The translations under genes were made by a program, and so were the position numbers. The notes under the pieces were generated by a model. It was not told the origin of the DNA. It saw only the letters and a program-made list of their open reading frames with translations, and made no database searches. 64,000 nucleotides of DNA from Archaeoglobaceae archaeon. GTDB lineage: Archaea > Halobacteriota > Archaeoglobi > Archaeoglobales > Archaeoglobaceae. This document shows, piece by piece, positions 7,881-17,291 of the stretch (the first letter of the stretch is position 1; each line of letters starts with the position of its first letter). The stretch is taken from positions 1-64,000 of the forward strand of contig JANXDJ010000001.1 in the NCBI GenBank assembly GCA_025059545.1. The letters run 5' to 3'.

Positions 7881-9218
7881 ATGATGAAAGAAAAATGTTA
7901 TATAACGGGAAAATTCTTGGGAGATATGACTAGATATTTGCTTGACGAGGAATACCTGCCAGAGAGATGGTATAACATAATCCCAGATCTCCCTGAAAAG
8001 ATTCCGCCACCACTGAATCCAGCCACAAAGGAACCAATAAAGCCACATGAACTTGAGCCCGTTTTTCCAAAATCTCTCATAAAGCAGGAGATGAGCGAAG
8101 AGAGATGGATCAAAATTCCTGAAGAAATTCTCGAAATATACAGAATTTACCGTCCTACACCTTTGATCAGAGCGAAAAGACTGGAAAAAGCTCTAAAAAC
8201 ACCTGCAAAAATATTCTATAAGTATGAAGGTGTTAGCCCACCGGGAAGTCATAAGCCAAACACAGCCATAGCTCAGGCTTACTACAACATGAAAGAGGGC
8301 ATAGAAATGTTAACAACCGAAACTGGAGCGGGACAATGGGGATCCGCTTTAGCCTTTGCAACAAATCTCTTTGGCTTGAAGTGTAGAGTTTACATGGTAA
8401 AAGCAAGCTACGAGCAGAAGCCATATCGTAGAATTTTAATGGAAACTTGGAAGGCTGAAGTGATTCCATCTCCAAGCAAACTTACAGAGAGCGGGAGAAA
8501 GATCCTCGAAAATGATCCAGATTGTCCAGGAAGCTTGGGGATTGCAATAAGCGAAGCTGTTGAGACTGCTGTGAAGAGTGGAAACGCAAAATACAGCCTT
8601 GGAAGCGTTCTAAACCATGTCCTACTTCATCAGACGATCATCGGGTTAGAAGTTAAGAAACAGCTCGAATTGCTTGACTTAAAGCCTGACTACCTGATCG
8701 GTTGCGTTGGTGGTGGAAGCAACTTTGCAGGCTTCTGCTATCCATTTGTGAGGGATTCAGTCAAAGAGAACATCGAGCTGATTGCTGTAGAACCACGAGC
8801 TTGCCCATCGCTTACTGCTGGAGAATACAGATACGACTTCGGCGATACAGCTGGCTTGACACCACTTTTAATGATGTATACTCTCGGGCATGACTTCATT
8901 CCTCCTCCGATCCACGCAGGTGGTCTTCGCTACCACGGCATGGCTCCTTCGATCTGCGTCCTCGTGAAAAATGGAATGATAAAACCAGTTGCAGTTGGAC
9001 AGCTTGAAGTCTTCGATGCTGGAGTGCTTTTTGCAAGAGTCGAAGGGCTTATTCCGGCTCCAGAAAGTGCTCATGCAGTGAAAGTTGCAATAGACAAAGC
9101 TCTTGAAGCAAAGAAGACTGGAGAGGAGAAGGTAATAGTTTTCAATCTTAGCGGTCACGGTTATTTCGATCTGAAAGCTTATGAAGAGTATTTAAGGGGA
9201 ACTCTCCCAGATACTTAA
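7881..9218 (+). CDS. trpB2: Tryptophan synthase beta chain-like protein TrpB2
   Basis: A 445-residue PLP enzyme of the TrpB2 class, longer than TrpB1 and common in archaea without a linked trpA. The PLP lysine is in [11 protein letters not shown] near residue 125 and the phosphate-binding loop CVGGGSNF lies near 280. It should condense serine with indole and may work without the alpha subunit. It starts five bases after the upstream receptor gene and ends in a TAATG overlap with the transporter downstream. Other trp genes are not nearby, so a salvage role or serine deaminase-like activity is possible. Confidence 0.93.
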   Translation: MMKEKCYITGKFLGDMTRYLLDEEYLPERWYNIIPDLPEKIPPPLNPATKEPIKPHELEPVFPKSLIKQEMSEERWIKIPEEILEIYRIYRPTPLIRAKRLEKALKTPAKIFYKYEGVSPPGSHKPNTAIAQAYYNMKEGIEMLTTETGAGQWGSALAFATNLFGLKCRVYMVKASYEQKPYRRILMETWKAEVIPSPSKLTESGRKILENDPDCPGSLGIAISEAVETAVKSGNAKYSLGSVLNHVLLHQTIIGLEVKKQLELLDLKPDYLIGCVGGGSNFAGFCYPFVRDSVKENIELIAVEPRACPSLTAGEYRYDFGDTAGLTPLLMMYTLGHDFIPPPIHAGGLRYHGMAPSICVLVKNGMIKPVAVGQLEVFDAGVLFARVEGLIPAPESAHAVKVAIDKALEAKKTGEEKVIVFNLSGHGYFDLKAYEEYLRGTLPDT

Positions 9219-10024
9219 TGCGAGGAGAGTTCGCAATCCTTTTTTCTGCCATTTTAATGGGAACCATTTCGATCTTCGTTCGTAACACGGGTAGCGATCC
9301 ACTTTTTGTCGCCTTTCTTCGCCTTTCATTTGCAACAATATTCCTTCTACCTTTTTTACTACTCACAAAAAATGATCTTAGAATAACTAAACTCCATCTT
9401 GCCTTAGCAGTTTTCAATCTGCTCACGATCGTTTCCTATGTAAACGCTATCCAGCAGATCGAGGCTGGAACTGCTGCTCTACTGCTCTACACAGCTCCAA
9501 TATACGTTCTGATGATCGCAATTCTTCGTGGCGAAAATATAGAGAGAAAAACCCTAATTTCACTCCCAATTGGATTATTTGGACTATACTTTATGCTTTT
9601 CCCGTATGCAGAACTTAACTTCGGCTTGATTTCCGGAATAATCTCAGGAATAAGCTATTCAATAGTTTTTGCGCTTACAAAAAAGGCTAAACATCACTCA
9701 TCATTCCATATAACATTTTTTAACGTATTCTTCGGCGCTCTGATACTTTTACCTTATTCTTTGCTCAACTTTTCCGAATTTTCTATTCCCTGGGCTCTCG
9801 GGCTGGGACTGATTCCGACCGCAATTCCATTCACACTATTCATATACGGTGTGAAGCGTGTGAAGCTCCAAAAAGCTCCGATAATAGCTCTGATAGAACC
9901 TGTATTTGCTATTCTAATCGGATTTCTTTACTTTGGAGAAATTCTGAGCGATCTTCAAATATTGGGTGGAATACTTGTCATAACTGCAACTTTCTTGGTT
10001 TTGATAGAAAAAACTACTTCTTGA
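9218..10024 (+). CDS. EamA/DMT-family transporter
   Basis: A 268-residue integral membrane protein with about ten hydrophobic segments arranged as two EamA repeats, the pattern of drug/metabolite transporters. Family features include the N-terminal LMGTISIFVRN and the second-repeat sequence GVKRVKLQKAPIIALIEPVFAILIG (shown here in part). It overlaps trpB2 by one base, so translation is probably coupled; export of an aromatic amino acid is an attractive but unproven idea. Its 3' end overlaps that of the PHP gene on the other strand by 11 bases. Confidence 0.88.
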   Translation: MRGEFAILFSAILMGTISIFVRNTGSDPLFVAFLRLSFATIFLLPFLLLTKNDLRITKLHLALAVFNLLTIVSYVNAIQQIEAGTAALLLYTAPIYVLMIAILRGENIERKTLISLPIGLFGLYFMLFPYAELNFGLISGIISGISYSIVFALTKKAKHHSSFHITFFNVFFGALILLPYSLLNFSEFSIPWALGLGLIPTAIPFTLFIYGVKRVKLQKAPIIALIEPVFAILIGFLYFGEILSDLQILGGILVITATFLVLIEKTTS

Positions 10025-10649
10025 GCTTTCTGAAAAGCTTCTCGTTGTTTTTCAAAACGCTCTGAAATTCCCTAATACCCGCTCCCGCAAGAATCTTCTT
10101 AGCGATTGAATCATTTATTATATCACCCGGCGAATGCATATCTGTGTTCACGACGAGATTGCATGAGAACTTCTCAGCTATTTTCGCAACATGTCCATTA
10201 GCTAAGCTATGTCCCTTTCTTGCTGAAATCTCGAGATATACTCCGTTCTCCTTAGCCTTTTCTGCTTCCTCTTCGTTGATAAGTCCAGGATGAGCTAAAA
10301 TGTTTATTTCCTCATCTAAGGCACTTGCATTTGTTCCCTCAGCAACTGGCTCTGCAATTGTTTCTCCATGAACTACAACGATTTCTGCCCCCTCTTTCCA
10401 AGCAAACTCGACAGCTTTACCAATAAGCTCAGGAGGCACATGTGTGATTTCAACACCAACGAGAAATTCAATTTCGTAAACCTTGTCCCTAAGTTTCAAC
10501 AAATTTGAAAGAACGAAGGACATATTGGAAAAGTCCACATGATCTGTAATTGCAAAACCTTCGTTTCCCGCCGAGGCAATTCTTCTAATCATCTCGCTCG
10601 GCAATAGATCGCCATCGCTGAAGATCGAATGAGTGTGCAGATCGAACAT
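10014..10649 (-). CDS. PHP-domain phosphoesterase (histidinol-phosphatase-like)
   Basis: The 211-residue protein is a single PHP domain. Its metal-ligand motifs appear in order: DLHTHSIFSDG at the N terminus, ITDHVDF, GVEITH, VVHGE, NILAHPG and NTDMHSPGD. It should hydrolyse a phosphoester with divalent metals. Histidinol phosphatase is one possibility; short archaeal PHP proteins are more generally annotated as histidinol-phosphatase-like. Divergent from DUF211 across 41 bases. Confidence 0.85.
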   Translation of the reverse strand: MFDLHTHSIFSDGDLLPSEMIRRIASAGNEGFAITDHVDFSNMSFVLSNLLKLRDKVYEIEFLVGVEITHVPPELIGKAVEFAWKEGAEIVVVHGETIAEPVAEGTNASALDEEINILAHPGLINEEEAEKAKENGVYLEISARKGHSLANGHVAKIAEKFSCNLVVNTDMHSPGDIINDSIAKKILAGAGIREFQSVLKNNEKLFRKLKK

Positions 10650-10690
10650 ACGAAAACTTTGATATACTAAAGGTAATAAAGTTTTGGTGT
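10650..10690. promoter_or_regulatory. Interleaved divergent promoters
   Basis: This 41-base gap holds promoters for both flanking genes. A perfect 8-bp inverted repeat, AAAACTTT (10653-10660) and AAAGTTTT (10678-10685), brackets TATA-like GATATACT for the plus strand and TTTATTAC for the minus strand. Each lies about 26 bases from its start codon, so both mRNAs are probably leaderless. The repeat may be BRE/TATA symmetry or a shared operator. Confidence 0.5.
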
Positions 10691-10978
10691 ATGGGAGGAA
10701 TAAGAAGGCTCGTCCTCGATGTTCTCAAATCTCATGAGCCGTCAAATGTCTTCTTTGCAACGAGACTTAGCCAGATCGAAAACGTCGAAGGAGTTAATAT
10801 AACTCTTTCTGAAATCGATCAAGAAACTGAATCAGTAAAGATAACGATTGTGGGCACAAACATGGAATACGAAGAAATCAGAAAGGTTATAGAAGATCTT
10901 GGGGGAGTTGTGCACAGCATAGACGAGGTTGTTGCAGGAAAGAAAATAGTTGAATCTGTTAAGACTGAGCAGGACTGA
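10691..10978 (+). CDS. DUF211 family protein
   Basis: A 95-residue protein typical in length and sequence of DUF211: IRRLVLDVLKSHEP at the start, VEGVNITLSEIDQETE in the middle and LGGVVHSIDEVVAG near the end. The family forms small ferredoxin-like-fold oligomers in archaea and has no established role. It is divergent from the PHP gene and its 3' end overlaps tatC antisense by 20 bases. Confidence 0.88.
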   Translation: MGGIRRLVLDVLKSHEPSNVFFATRLSQIENVEGVNITLSEIDQETESVKITIVGTNMEYEEIRKVIEDLGGVVHSIDEVVAGKKIVESVKTEQD

Positions 10979-11795
10979 ATATTTTTGAAAATATCAATCC
11001 AACTTCAAAGAGAAAGATCATCGGCAATGCGAGCATGGTCTGGGTAAATATGTCCACTGTAGGTGTAGCAATTGCGGATAGGATGAAGAATAGAACATAG
11101 CTATGCCTGCGGTAATAGCTGATGGTGCGGTATTGCACTACACCATTTCTAACTAAAAAGACCATAACCACAGGTATCTGGAAAAAGAAGCCGAAAATGA
11201 CGATCATGAATAGAACGAAGTTCACAAATTCAGCCAAGCTGTAAAGTGGGATTACTCCTTGAGAGATTGTAATATTGTGGAGAAACTGTATTACGATTTT
11301 CATTATAAAAAAACCATAAAGAACTCCTAAGATAAAAAGGATTAGTGAAGAGATTGCGTAATATCCGGTTGAGCTCTTAAGAAGTCCCCTTGATTTAAGA
11401 GTTCTGCTCGCCAAGAAAATTATATAGGGGATGACAGAAGCGATACCCAGCGCTATCGAGATCTTCACACTCAAGACTAAGACTTCGACTGGTGTAAGCA
11501 CTATTGGACCTAAGTAAGGTGAAATTAACTTCGAAATTTTCTTAATCTCTTCTAATGCGGAACTTGTGTTGTTTGAGTGACTTAGCCTCTCAGAGTATTT
11601 TTGCAGTTCTTCAGAAATTCTCTGGATTTCTTCTTGGCTAAGTATTGGCTTTGGATACATCTCTTCTATAACGAAGTCAACGATTACTGGTGTGAAGGGA
11701 AAAGAGAGTATAACAACCACAACTAACAAGATAAAAATTCTAATCAAATTCTTCCTAATCTCAACTATTATTCTCGCCCAGTCTTTAGCTTCCAA
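10959..11795 (-). CDS. tatC: Sec-independent translocase subunit TatC
   Basis: A 278-residue polytopic protein with about six membrane segments. Conserved TatC features are visible: TPVEVL before the second helix and SAIATPTVDIFTQ before the last pair of helices. The extracytoplasmic loop after the first helix is long and charged, with a coiled-coil-like stretch around residues 50-90, as in some archaeal TatC proteins. It recognises twin-arginine signal peptides. The start is TTG at 11795 with GAGGTG five bases upstream. It follows the metallo-hydrolase gene by nine bases and no tatA lies in the window. Confidence 0.92.
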   Translation of the reverse strand: MEAKDWARIIVEIRKNLIRIFILLVVVVILSFPFTPVIVDFVIEEMYPKPILSQEEIQRISEELQKYSERLSHSNNTSSALEEIKKISKLISPYLGPIVLTPVEVLVLSVKISIALGIASVIPYIIFLASRTLKSRGLLKSSTGYYAISSLILFILGVLYGFFIMKIVIQFLHNITISQGVIPLYSLAEFVNFVLFMIVIFGFFFQIPVVMVFLVRNGVVQYRTISYYRRHSYVLFFILSAIATPTVDIFTQTMLALPMIFLFEVGLIFSKIFSPAQS

Positions 11796-11804
11796 TTCCG
11801 CACC

Positions 11805-12725
11805 TCAAAGACAGTATGTTTCGTAAACGTATTCCTGAATACCTTTTAGCGAATTTGCGATAAAGAAGTCTTCCCTTTTCTTGATATCGTCATCGAGAAG
11901 TTTGTAATTTGAAAATTTGATGTCTTTTTCAAGTAATTCTTCTTTTGCAATTCTGTTAAGCTCTTTCTCATCTCTTATATCCCTCCTGCATGCGAGATCA
12001 TAAACAGTTGAAACCCACAGTCTGAGCTGTTTCATAGCTCTCTCAATGATCTCGATGCTATCCCTTTTGAAACCGAAGTGGGCAAAGCAGACACGCTTGC
12101 TTCCGAACTTTAAAAGATTCTCGAGGGTATTCATAGCTGGTTCATAGTAAAACTTTGGCGGCGTTGCTGGGCGCAGATAATAGTCATTTTTCAATGGAAC
12201 GTGAACACCTGCAGATTCACCTATGAATAGAAATTCACCAAAAAGATAACTCTGATGATGCGAAGCATGTCCGGGTGTTTCTATTATCTCGATTTTCTTT
12301 CCTGCAAATTCTATCTTTCCATCATATATGTTTAACTCACTAATCCCCTTAGGTTCACCGTAAACTTCTGCAATATTTCCAATGGTATCCAAGGATGCTT
12401 TCCATAACTTTTCAGGATTAATAAGATGCTTTTTGGCACTTTTATGGGCAACAACCTTCGCTTCTGGGAACTTTTCAAGGATCTCAGCAATTCCTCCTGA
12501 GTGGTCGAGATGAATATGAGTTAGTAGAATGTATTCAACCTTTTTTATTCCGAGATAATTCAAAGCTTCGAGAAGCTTTGGGATCGTGACTTTTGGACCG
12601 ACATCAACGAGCGCTGCAGTTGAGCCATTCTTGATTACCCAGCAGCTTATGAACTTCCTAAATCCCTCTAAGTTTTGAGGAAGATCAACGAGGTAAAGAT
12701 TGTCCGCAGCCTCGATGATATTCAT
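11805..12725 (-). CDS. Metallo-beta-lactamase-fold hydrolase
   Basis: A 306-residue protein with the MBL metal motif HIHLDH at 70-75 and further ligands in TPGHASHH and FAHFG. The remaining C-terminal third is helical. The fold hydrolyses thioesters, phosphodiesters or lactones; the substrate cannot be told. A TATA-like GATTTTAAC lies about 26 bases upstream of the ATG. It is probably co-transcribed with tatC, though no functional link is known. Confidence 0.85.
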   Translation of the reverse strand: MNIIEAADNLYLVDLPQNLEGFRKFISCWVIKNGSTAALVDVGPKVTIPKLLEALNYLGIKKVEYILLTHIHLDHSGGIAEILEKFPEAKVVAHKSAKKHLINPEKLWKASLDTIGNIAEVYGEPKGISELNIYDGKIEFAGKKIEIIETPGHASHHQSYLFGEFLFIGESAGVHVPLKNDYYLRPATPPKFYYEPAMNTLENLLKFGSKRVCFAHFGFKRDSIEIIERAMKQLRLWVSTVYDLACRRDIRDEKELNRIAKEELLEKDIKFSNYKLLDDDIKKREDFFIANSLKGIQEYVYETYCL

Positions 12726-12778
12726 GAGATTAGAAATGCGGGAAAAGTTAAAATCTTTTTGGCTTATTCAATAGGAGC

Positions 12779-14179
12779 ATGGAATTCAACCCCTTCCAGC
12801 GAAAATATCAAAAAGGATTAAAGAAAGTTGCACTGGTTTATCCGAATCGCTATGTTGGTGGAGTTTCAAATATAGGTTTACAGCAGATTTATGCTGAGAT
12901 AAACGATTTTGCGATCTGCGAACGATTTTACACAGATGTTTTCGATGGATTAAGAAGTTTCGAATCCCAAACACCATTATCAGAATTCGATTTCGCCTTA
13001 TTCAGCCTACAATACGAAAATGATTATTTTAACGCAGTCGAAATACTAAAAAAAAGCAATTTTAAAGGTATAAAGATCGCTGGTGGTCCCTGCGTTATGG
13101 AGAATCCAAAACCCTTGCTTAATTTCTTTGACGCATTCTTCATCGGTGAAGTCGAGGGAAGAGTGGAGGAGATCATAAGCGTGAAAAGTCCAGAAGAACT
13201 TTCTGGAATCGAAGGTATTTACACTGGAAAAGAAGAGAGGGTGAAAAGAGTTTATTCAAAGCTTGGAAAACATACTGAGAAGGAGATAATAACAGAAGGA
13301 GCATATGGAAGATGCTTTCTCATCGAAATTGGAAGGGGGTGCGTTAGAAAATGCACTTTCTGCCTTGTAAGACAGATTTATGCTCCGCCAAGATGGAGAA
13401 AACTCGAGGATTTACCCGAGGTTAAAGACGTTAAAAAAGTGGCTTTAATTGCCCCCTCGCCAACAGACCACAAGAATTTCAAAGATATTTTGCAAATATT
13501 CATCGAAAAAAGTTTTGATGTGTCTCCAAGTTCTCTTAGAGCGGATAGTCTAGATGAGGAGGTTGTTGAACTTCTAAAAGCTGGAAATCTCAAGAGCATA
13601 ACTCTTGCACCAGAAACAGCTTCTCAAGAACTTTCAGAATTTCTAAAAAAAGAAATCAGCTTTGAAGATGTTAAAAGAGCAGTGGAGCTCTCTGCTGGAA
13701 AATTTGACAATTTAAAGCTTTATTACATGATCGGAATTCCCGGAGAGAATATTGAGGACGTTCAAAGAATTGTTGATCAAGCTAAAGAGTTAAAAAAGTT
13801 CATTCCAAATGTCGAAATATCTGTTAACCCACTCGTTCCAAAGCCGCACACCCCCCTACAGTGGCTGAAATTCGGTGGAGAAGGTGGAATCGCTGAGCTG
13901 AGAAAAAAAATCAAAATTCTAAGTAGAGAATGTGCAAAAAATGGAATAAAATTTTCTAAGCCTAATTTGAAGGAGTTCGTTCTTCAAACAATTCTGGCAC
14001 GAGGGGATGAGAATGTTTCGAGTATCTTGGAAGGTAAAAGTTATCGTTCCTCTATGAGATTTCTAAATGCGATAGAGAGAGAGCGAGAATTGCCATGGGA
14101 CTTTATAGATCATGGTTATAGAAAATCCAAACTTCAAAAAGAGTTCGAAAAAATAATTCAAAATCTTCCTAAGACTTGA
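12779..14179 (+). CDS. B12-binding-type radical SAM protein
   Basis: A 466-residue protein. An N-terminal Rossmann-like region (about 1-130, with VALVYPNRYVGGVSNIGLQ and IKIAGGP) resembles the cobalamin-binding domain of class B radical SAM enzymes. The radical SAM barrel has CVRKCTFC with Cys188, Cys192 and Cys195 for the [4Fe-4S]/SAM site. The usual cobalamin-ligating DxHxxG motif is not evident, so B12 may not be bound. It should be an oxidoreductase or methylthiolase-like enzyme of unknown substrate. The start has AGGAGC close upstream; the 3' end overlaps the ASCH gene antisense by 11 bases. Confidence 0.8.
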   Translation: MEFNPFQRKYQKGLKKVALVYPNRYVGGVSNIGLQQIYAEINDFAICERFYTDVFDGLRSFESQTPLSEFDFALFSLQYENDYFNAVEILKKSNFKGIKIAGGPCVMENPKPLLNFFDAFFIGEVEGRVEEIISVKSPEELSGIEGIYTGKEERVKRVYSKLGKHTEKEIITEGAYGRCFLIEIGRGCVRKCTFCLVRQIYAPPRWRKLEDLPEVKDVKKVALIAPSPTDHKNFKDILQIFIEKSFDVSPSSLRADSLDEEVVELLKAGNLKSITLAPETASQELSEFLKKEISFEDVKRAVELSAGKFDNLKLYYMIGIPGENIEDVQRIVDQAKELKKFIPNVEISVNPLVPKPHTPLQWLKFGGEGGIAELRKKIKILSRECAKNGIKFSKPNLKEFVLQTILARGDENVSSILEGKSYRSSMRFLNAIERERELPWDFIDHGYRKSKLQKEFEKIIQNLPKT

Positions 14180-14483
14180 GAACCTCGAAGTGAACTATTG
14201 TTACGAATTCTGAATCACTTAGATCTCCATAAATTTTCTTCAGTGCACTGAGCAACTCATCTTTACTTTTAAAGCCATCTATTCTCGCATCTTCATCATT
14301 TATCTCGGAAATTCTTTTCACAACTACTTTCTTAACCTTTGCCAATGCTACTGGTTCATTATTTACCGTTAACTCCACAACTTTTCCGAGTGGATATCTC
14401 CTTATGCCCCTCCTTATTGTCGTCTTCTTCTCTCCGTTTAAAATAATGGAAATGAATTCAGCGTCAAAGTTTATTCGATCCAT
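14169..14483 (-). CDS. ASCH-domain protein coupled to the encapsulin gene
   Basis: A 104-residue single ASCH domain: FISIILNGEKKTTIRRGIRRYPLGK at the start (shown as two motifs, NGEKKTTIR and RYPLGK), then VEL, VALAKVKKV and a C-terminal strand. ASCH domains share a beta barrel with PUA/EVE proteins and are thought to bind RNA or nucleotides; some act as amidohydrolases on modified cytidine. The ATG at 14483 sits in a TGATG with the encapsulin stop codon, which implies translational coupling. Whether it works with the nanocompartment is an inference from this overlap only. Confidence 0.82.
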   Translation of the reverse strand: MDRINFDAEFISIILNGEKKTTIRRGIRRYPLGKVVELTVNNEPVALAKVKKVVVKRISEINDEDARIDGFKSKDELLSALKKIYGDLSDSEFVTIVHFEVLKS

Positions 14484-15493
14484 CACTCAAGCACTACGAC
14501 TGCTTTTGGATTCTTAAGTCTCAAATCGAGGGCTTCCATTGCTAAAAAGACTATGTTGTCCCCTTCAGGTCCAAGTTCTTTCAATTCAAGCTCATGTCCA
14601 ACAACGATGTCCAAAACGCTTGGAGAGTTTGCGAAAACGATTACTCTCTCTTCGACCGCAGGTGTGACGATTATTCCTCCACTAAATACCTCCCTGAGAA
14701 TTTCTATGACCATCTTTCCTCCTTTTTCGTGAACCTTTAGCAGTTTTGAGAATCTTTCGGGACTTAAAATCATTGCAAAAGGTCCTGCTGAGGCTTTTGC
14801 TATCTCTCTCATAGCCTTCAGCAGTTCTTCGATGCATTCATCGCTTGTTTCCCATTTACCAAGCTTCATTTTCTTCCCGGTCAGGAAACCACATATTATA
14901 TTTCTTTCCTCTGCCTGAACAAGCATTTCTCCAGCTTTTACAGCAATTGCCGGATCAAAGCTACTATCGCTCAGCTCCCTAAGCCCAACAAGAAATCTCT
15001 GAGTGATCAGCGGAATTGCTTTAAAATCTTGTTTTACAACCTTTATATCTCCATCTCCTCCAATCAGGTCAACTCTGTATGACTGTCCAAGAACTTTGGT
15101 TTTTGGTAGAAAATTCGCGAGCTTTCGAGATCTTGTAACTCCATCCATGAACGCACTGTTCAGAGCAGAAAAATAGCTTGCATCGCCACCATCGAGCGCA
15201 GTCTTTATACCAGTCTTCTCTTCGACTTCTTTGAAACCTTCCTTCAATTCATTAACCTGCTCAGCGTCTAAACTCAGAAGAAGAGCTGTGAATTCTCCGA
15301 CATGAGCCTTTTCCTCCCTTGCAACATCTAAAAACATTTTCTTGCAGTTTTCATCCAAGCTAAACTTTGCCATTTGTTCGTAAAGATTGATCGCATCGAG
15401 CTCAGCAGAAATTGCAAGTCTCAACGCTTCCATTAGCTCCTCTTTTGTGTATGGTTTTTCCCTAACAATTAAGGTAGGATTTATACCCAACAT
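14483..15493 (-). CDS. Ferritin-like/encapsulin shell fusion protein
   Basis: The 336-residue product is a one-piece nanocompartment protein. Residues 15-100 form a ferritin-like two-helix unit with Glu31 and Glu61-x2-His64 (EEKAH) as diiron ligands. Residues about 100-336 match the HK97-fold encapsulin shell: IKVVKQDFKAIPLI, FLVGLREL, AKASAGPFAMIL, EVFSGGIIVTP and ALDLRLKNPKAVVVLE. The length and the opening INPTLI..KPYTKEELMEALRLA closely resemble the Pyrococcus furiosus encapsulin (about 345 residues), whose fused ferritin faces the lumen. Expected role: iron oxidation and storage inside a protein shell. A TATA-like box is near 15524. Confidence 0.93.
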   Translation of the reverse strand: MLGINPTLIVREKPYTKEELMEALRLAISAELDAINLYEQMAKFSLDENCKKMFLDVAREEKAHVGEFTALLLSLDAEQVNELKEGFKEVEEKTGIKTALDGGDASYFSALNSAFMDGVTRSRKLANFLPKTKVLGQSYRVDLIGGDGDIKVVKQDFKAIPLITQRFLVGLRELSDSSFDPAIAVKAGEMLVQAEERNIICGFLTGKKMKLGKWETSDECIEELLKAMREIAKASAGPFAMILSPERFSKLLKVHEKGGKMVIEILREVFSGGIIVTPAVEERVIVFANSPSVLDIVVGHELELKELGPEGDNIVFLAMEALDLRLKNPKAVVVLE

Positions 15494-15546
15494 GTTTTGC
15501 CTTTAGTTTTTGGAATTAATAAAATTTATCCACCTGAAGCAAACTC

Positions 15547-16068
15547 TTAAATTCTTCTTAACCAGAAGAGACATGCAATGGCGGTTAAAGCGGAGATCAG
15601 AATTGCTTGAGTTGCAGAGCTTCCAATGTAGCTCAATTCCTGTCTGAAAAAGATAAAAATTAAGCTAAGAAAAGCTATGAAACCCAAAGCTAAAATGCCC
15701 TTCTTTGGCTTGTCATAGTAGAACATGTAGAGAGAGGAAACGATTAAAAGAGGGAACAAAATTTCTATTAAAATAAAACCTGAAATCATAGATGTAGCCA
15801 GAAAATAATCGGTGAAGTTCTTTCTCCTTACATTTATCCCCTCTTCAAGTAGAAGAAAGGTTGCGATGAGCAGTGATAGGGCATAGAGCTGAATGGAATA
15901 AATGTCCACGACGGTAAATTCGTAACATAGAGCTAACGAGTAAAATAAAAATCCCACTAAGAAAATGTCTCTTCTCCAGAATCTAAGCAGATAAATAACT
16001 GGAGCAATGAGTGGAAGCTTGATGCCCAATGCGACTGCCAAGATGATAGAAGCTATAGAAGAGATCAT
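15547..16068 (-). CDS. Polytopic membrane protein, last gene of the MoxR cluster
   Basis: A 173-residue hydrophobic protein with about five or six membrane segments and no recognised catalytic motif. Its start overlaps the stop of the DUF58 gene in an ATGA, so it belongs to the MoxR-DUF58-DUF4350 operon. Most loops are short; one basic loop (GINVRRKNF) lies around residue 80. Function unknown; the context suggests a membrane partner of the MoxR/DUF58 system. Confidence 0.7.
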   Translation of the reverse strand: MISSIASIILAVALGIKLPLIAPVIYLLRFWRRDIFLVGFLFYSLALCYEFTVVDIYSIQLYALSLLIATFLLLEEGINVRRKNFTDYFLATSMISGFILIEILFPLLIVSSLYMFYYDKPKKGILALGFIAFLSLIFIFFRQELSYIGSSATQAILISALTAIACLFWLRRI

Positions 16069-17291
16069 CTAAGCGAACCTCCTATTTCAGGAATTAGCTC
16101 ATTTGGACCCACGTCTATTGTTGGAACAATTTTGTTGATCTGTTTCAAAAGTTTCTCTCTTCTTAAATAAGCTTCGTAAAGCTCCAAAATTGTGTCCTTT
16201 GTAATTCTTCCCCTGTAGAAAAGAACAGGGTTTGGTGAGATCAAAACTACCCTGCATTCTTTTTTTATCTCAATCAAAGCTTTAACAACTTCGTCAGGGT
16301 TCGATAGATCGGAAATGAAGATCAAAAATGATTTTTTAGGTATCTCCTTAATTAGGCTAAGGGGCAAGAATTGCGTTTTCCTGAAAAAAACCCTCAAAAC
16401 GCTGGATAATCTCATTTCAGGAATTTTCAAACTCTGCTCACCTTTGATTGGAGATATTTTCAGCTCTTTTAAGAGTTTGCTCTCCTCTTCTGTCGCTTTC
16501 ACAATTTTTCTGATCCCAAGCTCATCGTAAATTACTAAGCCCACTCTTTTCCCTCTAAGCGAATTCAGAAGCTGGTAAATGAGTCTCAATGCATAATCGA
16601 TCTTTCCTTTCCTCATTTCTTTGCTCACGTCGAGAACTATGTAAATATCTCCCTCCCATTCCATAAGAAATTCTCTTAAAATTAGCTCTCCAAGTCTTGC
16701 ACTTGCTTTCCAATCAATTCTCCTTGCATCATCTCCCTCTTGAAATTCTCTAAGAGATTTAAAATCGACTGGAGAGCCAAAAAAAGATTTTGATGCATGT
16801 TTAAGTCTTGCATTAATTCTTGCCTCTTCCTTCAGCTTATCAACCGATGGTAAAACTTCTATCTCGGATTCGTTGACTCTAAGGTTACTCCTAAAAATTC
16901 CTCTCGTATCTTCGACTTCAATATTACCTCTCAGCTTGTAAATCCCCCTTACCGGTATTATCCAATATTCAATCTCCTTTTCTTCGGATTTTCCAATATC
17001 AAACTCGAGTTTTTCAGCCTCAAAATCAGGAGGTAGAGTCTCAAAAAACTTTGCTCTATACTCCTTATCTCCCAAATTTTTTACTTTTAGCCTTGAAATA
17101 GATTTTTTGCCCTCATAAAGAACTTTTCCAATTTCTCGTCTAATTTCAAGCTTTGGATCAAATTCAAGAGCTATATAGAGGATATAAACCGAAATTAAAA
17201 AGGCTAAAATAGCTGGGAATATATTTGCTAATAGATAAGCCTGAATAGAGAGAAGAAAAATTGCGAGAGAGATTAGCTGAATATTTCTCAT
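16065..17291 (-). CDS. DUF58 (von Willebrand-like) membrane protein
   Basis: A 408-residue protein with two N-terminal membrane segments (about 5-45) and a beta-rich region. The DUF58 signature REFQEGDDARRIDWKASA follows near residue 180, then LGELILREF. After it comes a vWA-like Rossmann domain, with DIYIVLDVSKEM as a variant metal-site region and FLIFISDLSNP later on. DUF58 proteins are always found beside MoxR ATPases and are thought to be their targets. It overlaps moxR upstream and the membrane protein downstream by four bases each. Confidence 0.88.
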   Translation of the reverse strand: MRNIQLISLAIFLLSIQAYLLANIFPAILAFLISVYILYIALEFDPKLEIRREIGKVLYEGKKSISRLKVKNLGDKEYRAKFFETLPPDFEAEKLEFDIGKSEEKEIEYWIIPVRGIYKLRGNIEVEDTRGIFRSNLRVNESEIEVLPSVDKLKEEARINARLKHASKSFFGSPVDFKSLREFQEGDDARRIDWKASARLGELILREFLMEWEGDIYIVLDVSKEMRKGKIDYALRLIYQLLNSLRGKRVGLVIYDELGIRKIVKATEEESKLLKELKISPIKGEQSLKIPEMRLSSVLRVFFRKTQFLPLSLIKEIPKKSFLIFISDLSNPDEVVKALIEIKKECRVVLISPNPVLFYRGRITKDTILELYEAYLRREKLLKQINKIVPTIDVGPNELIPEIGGSLR

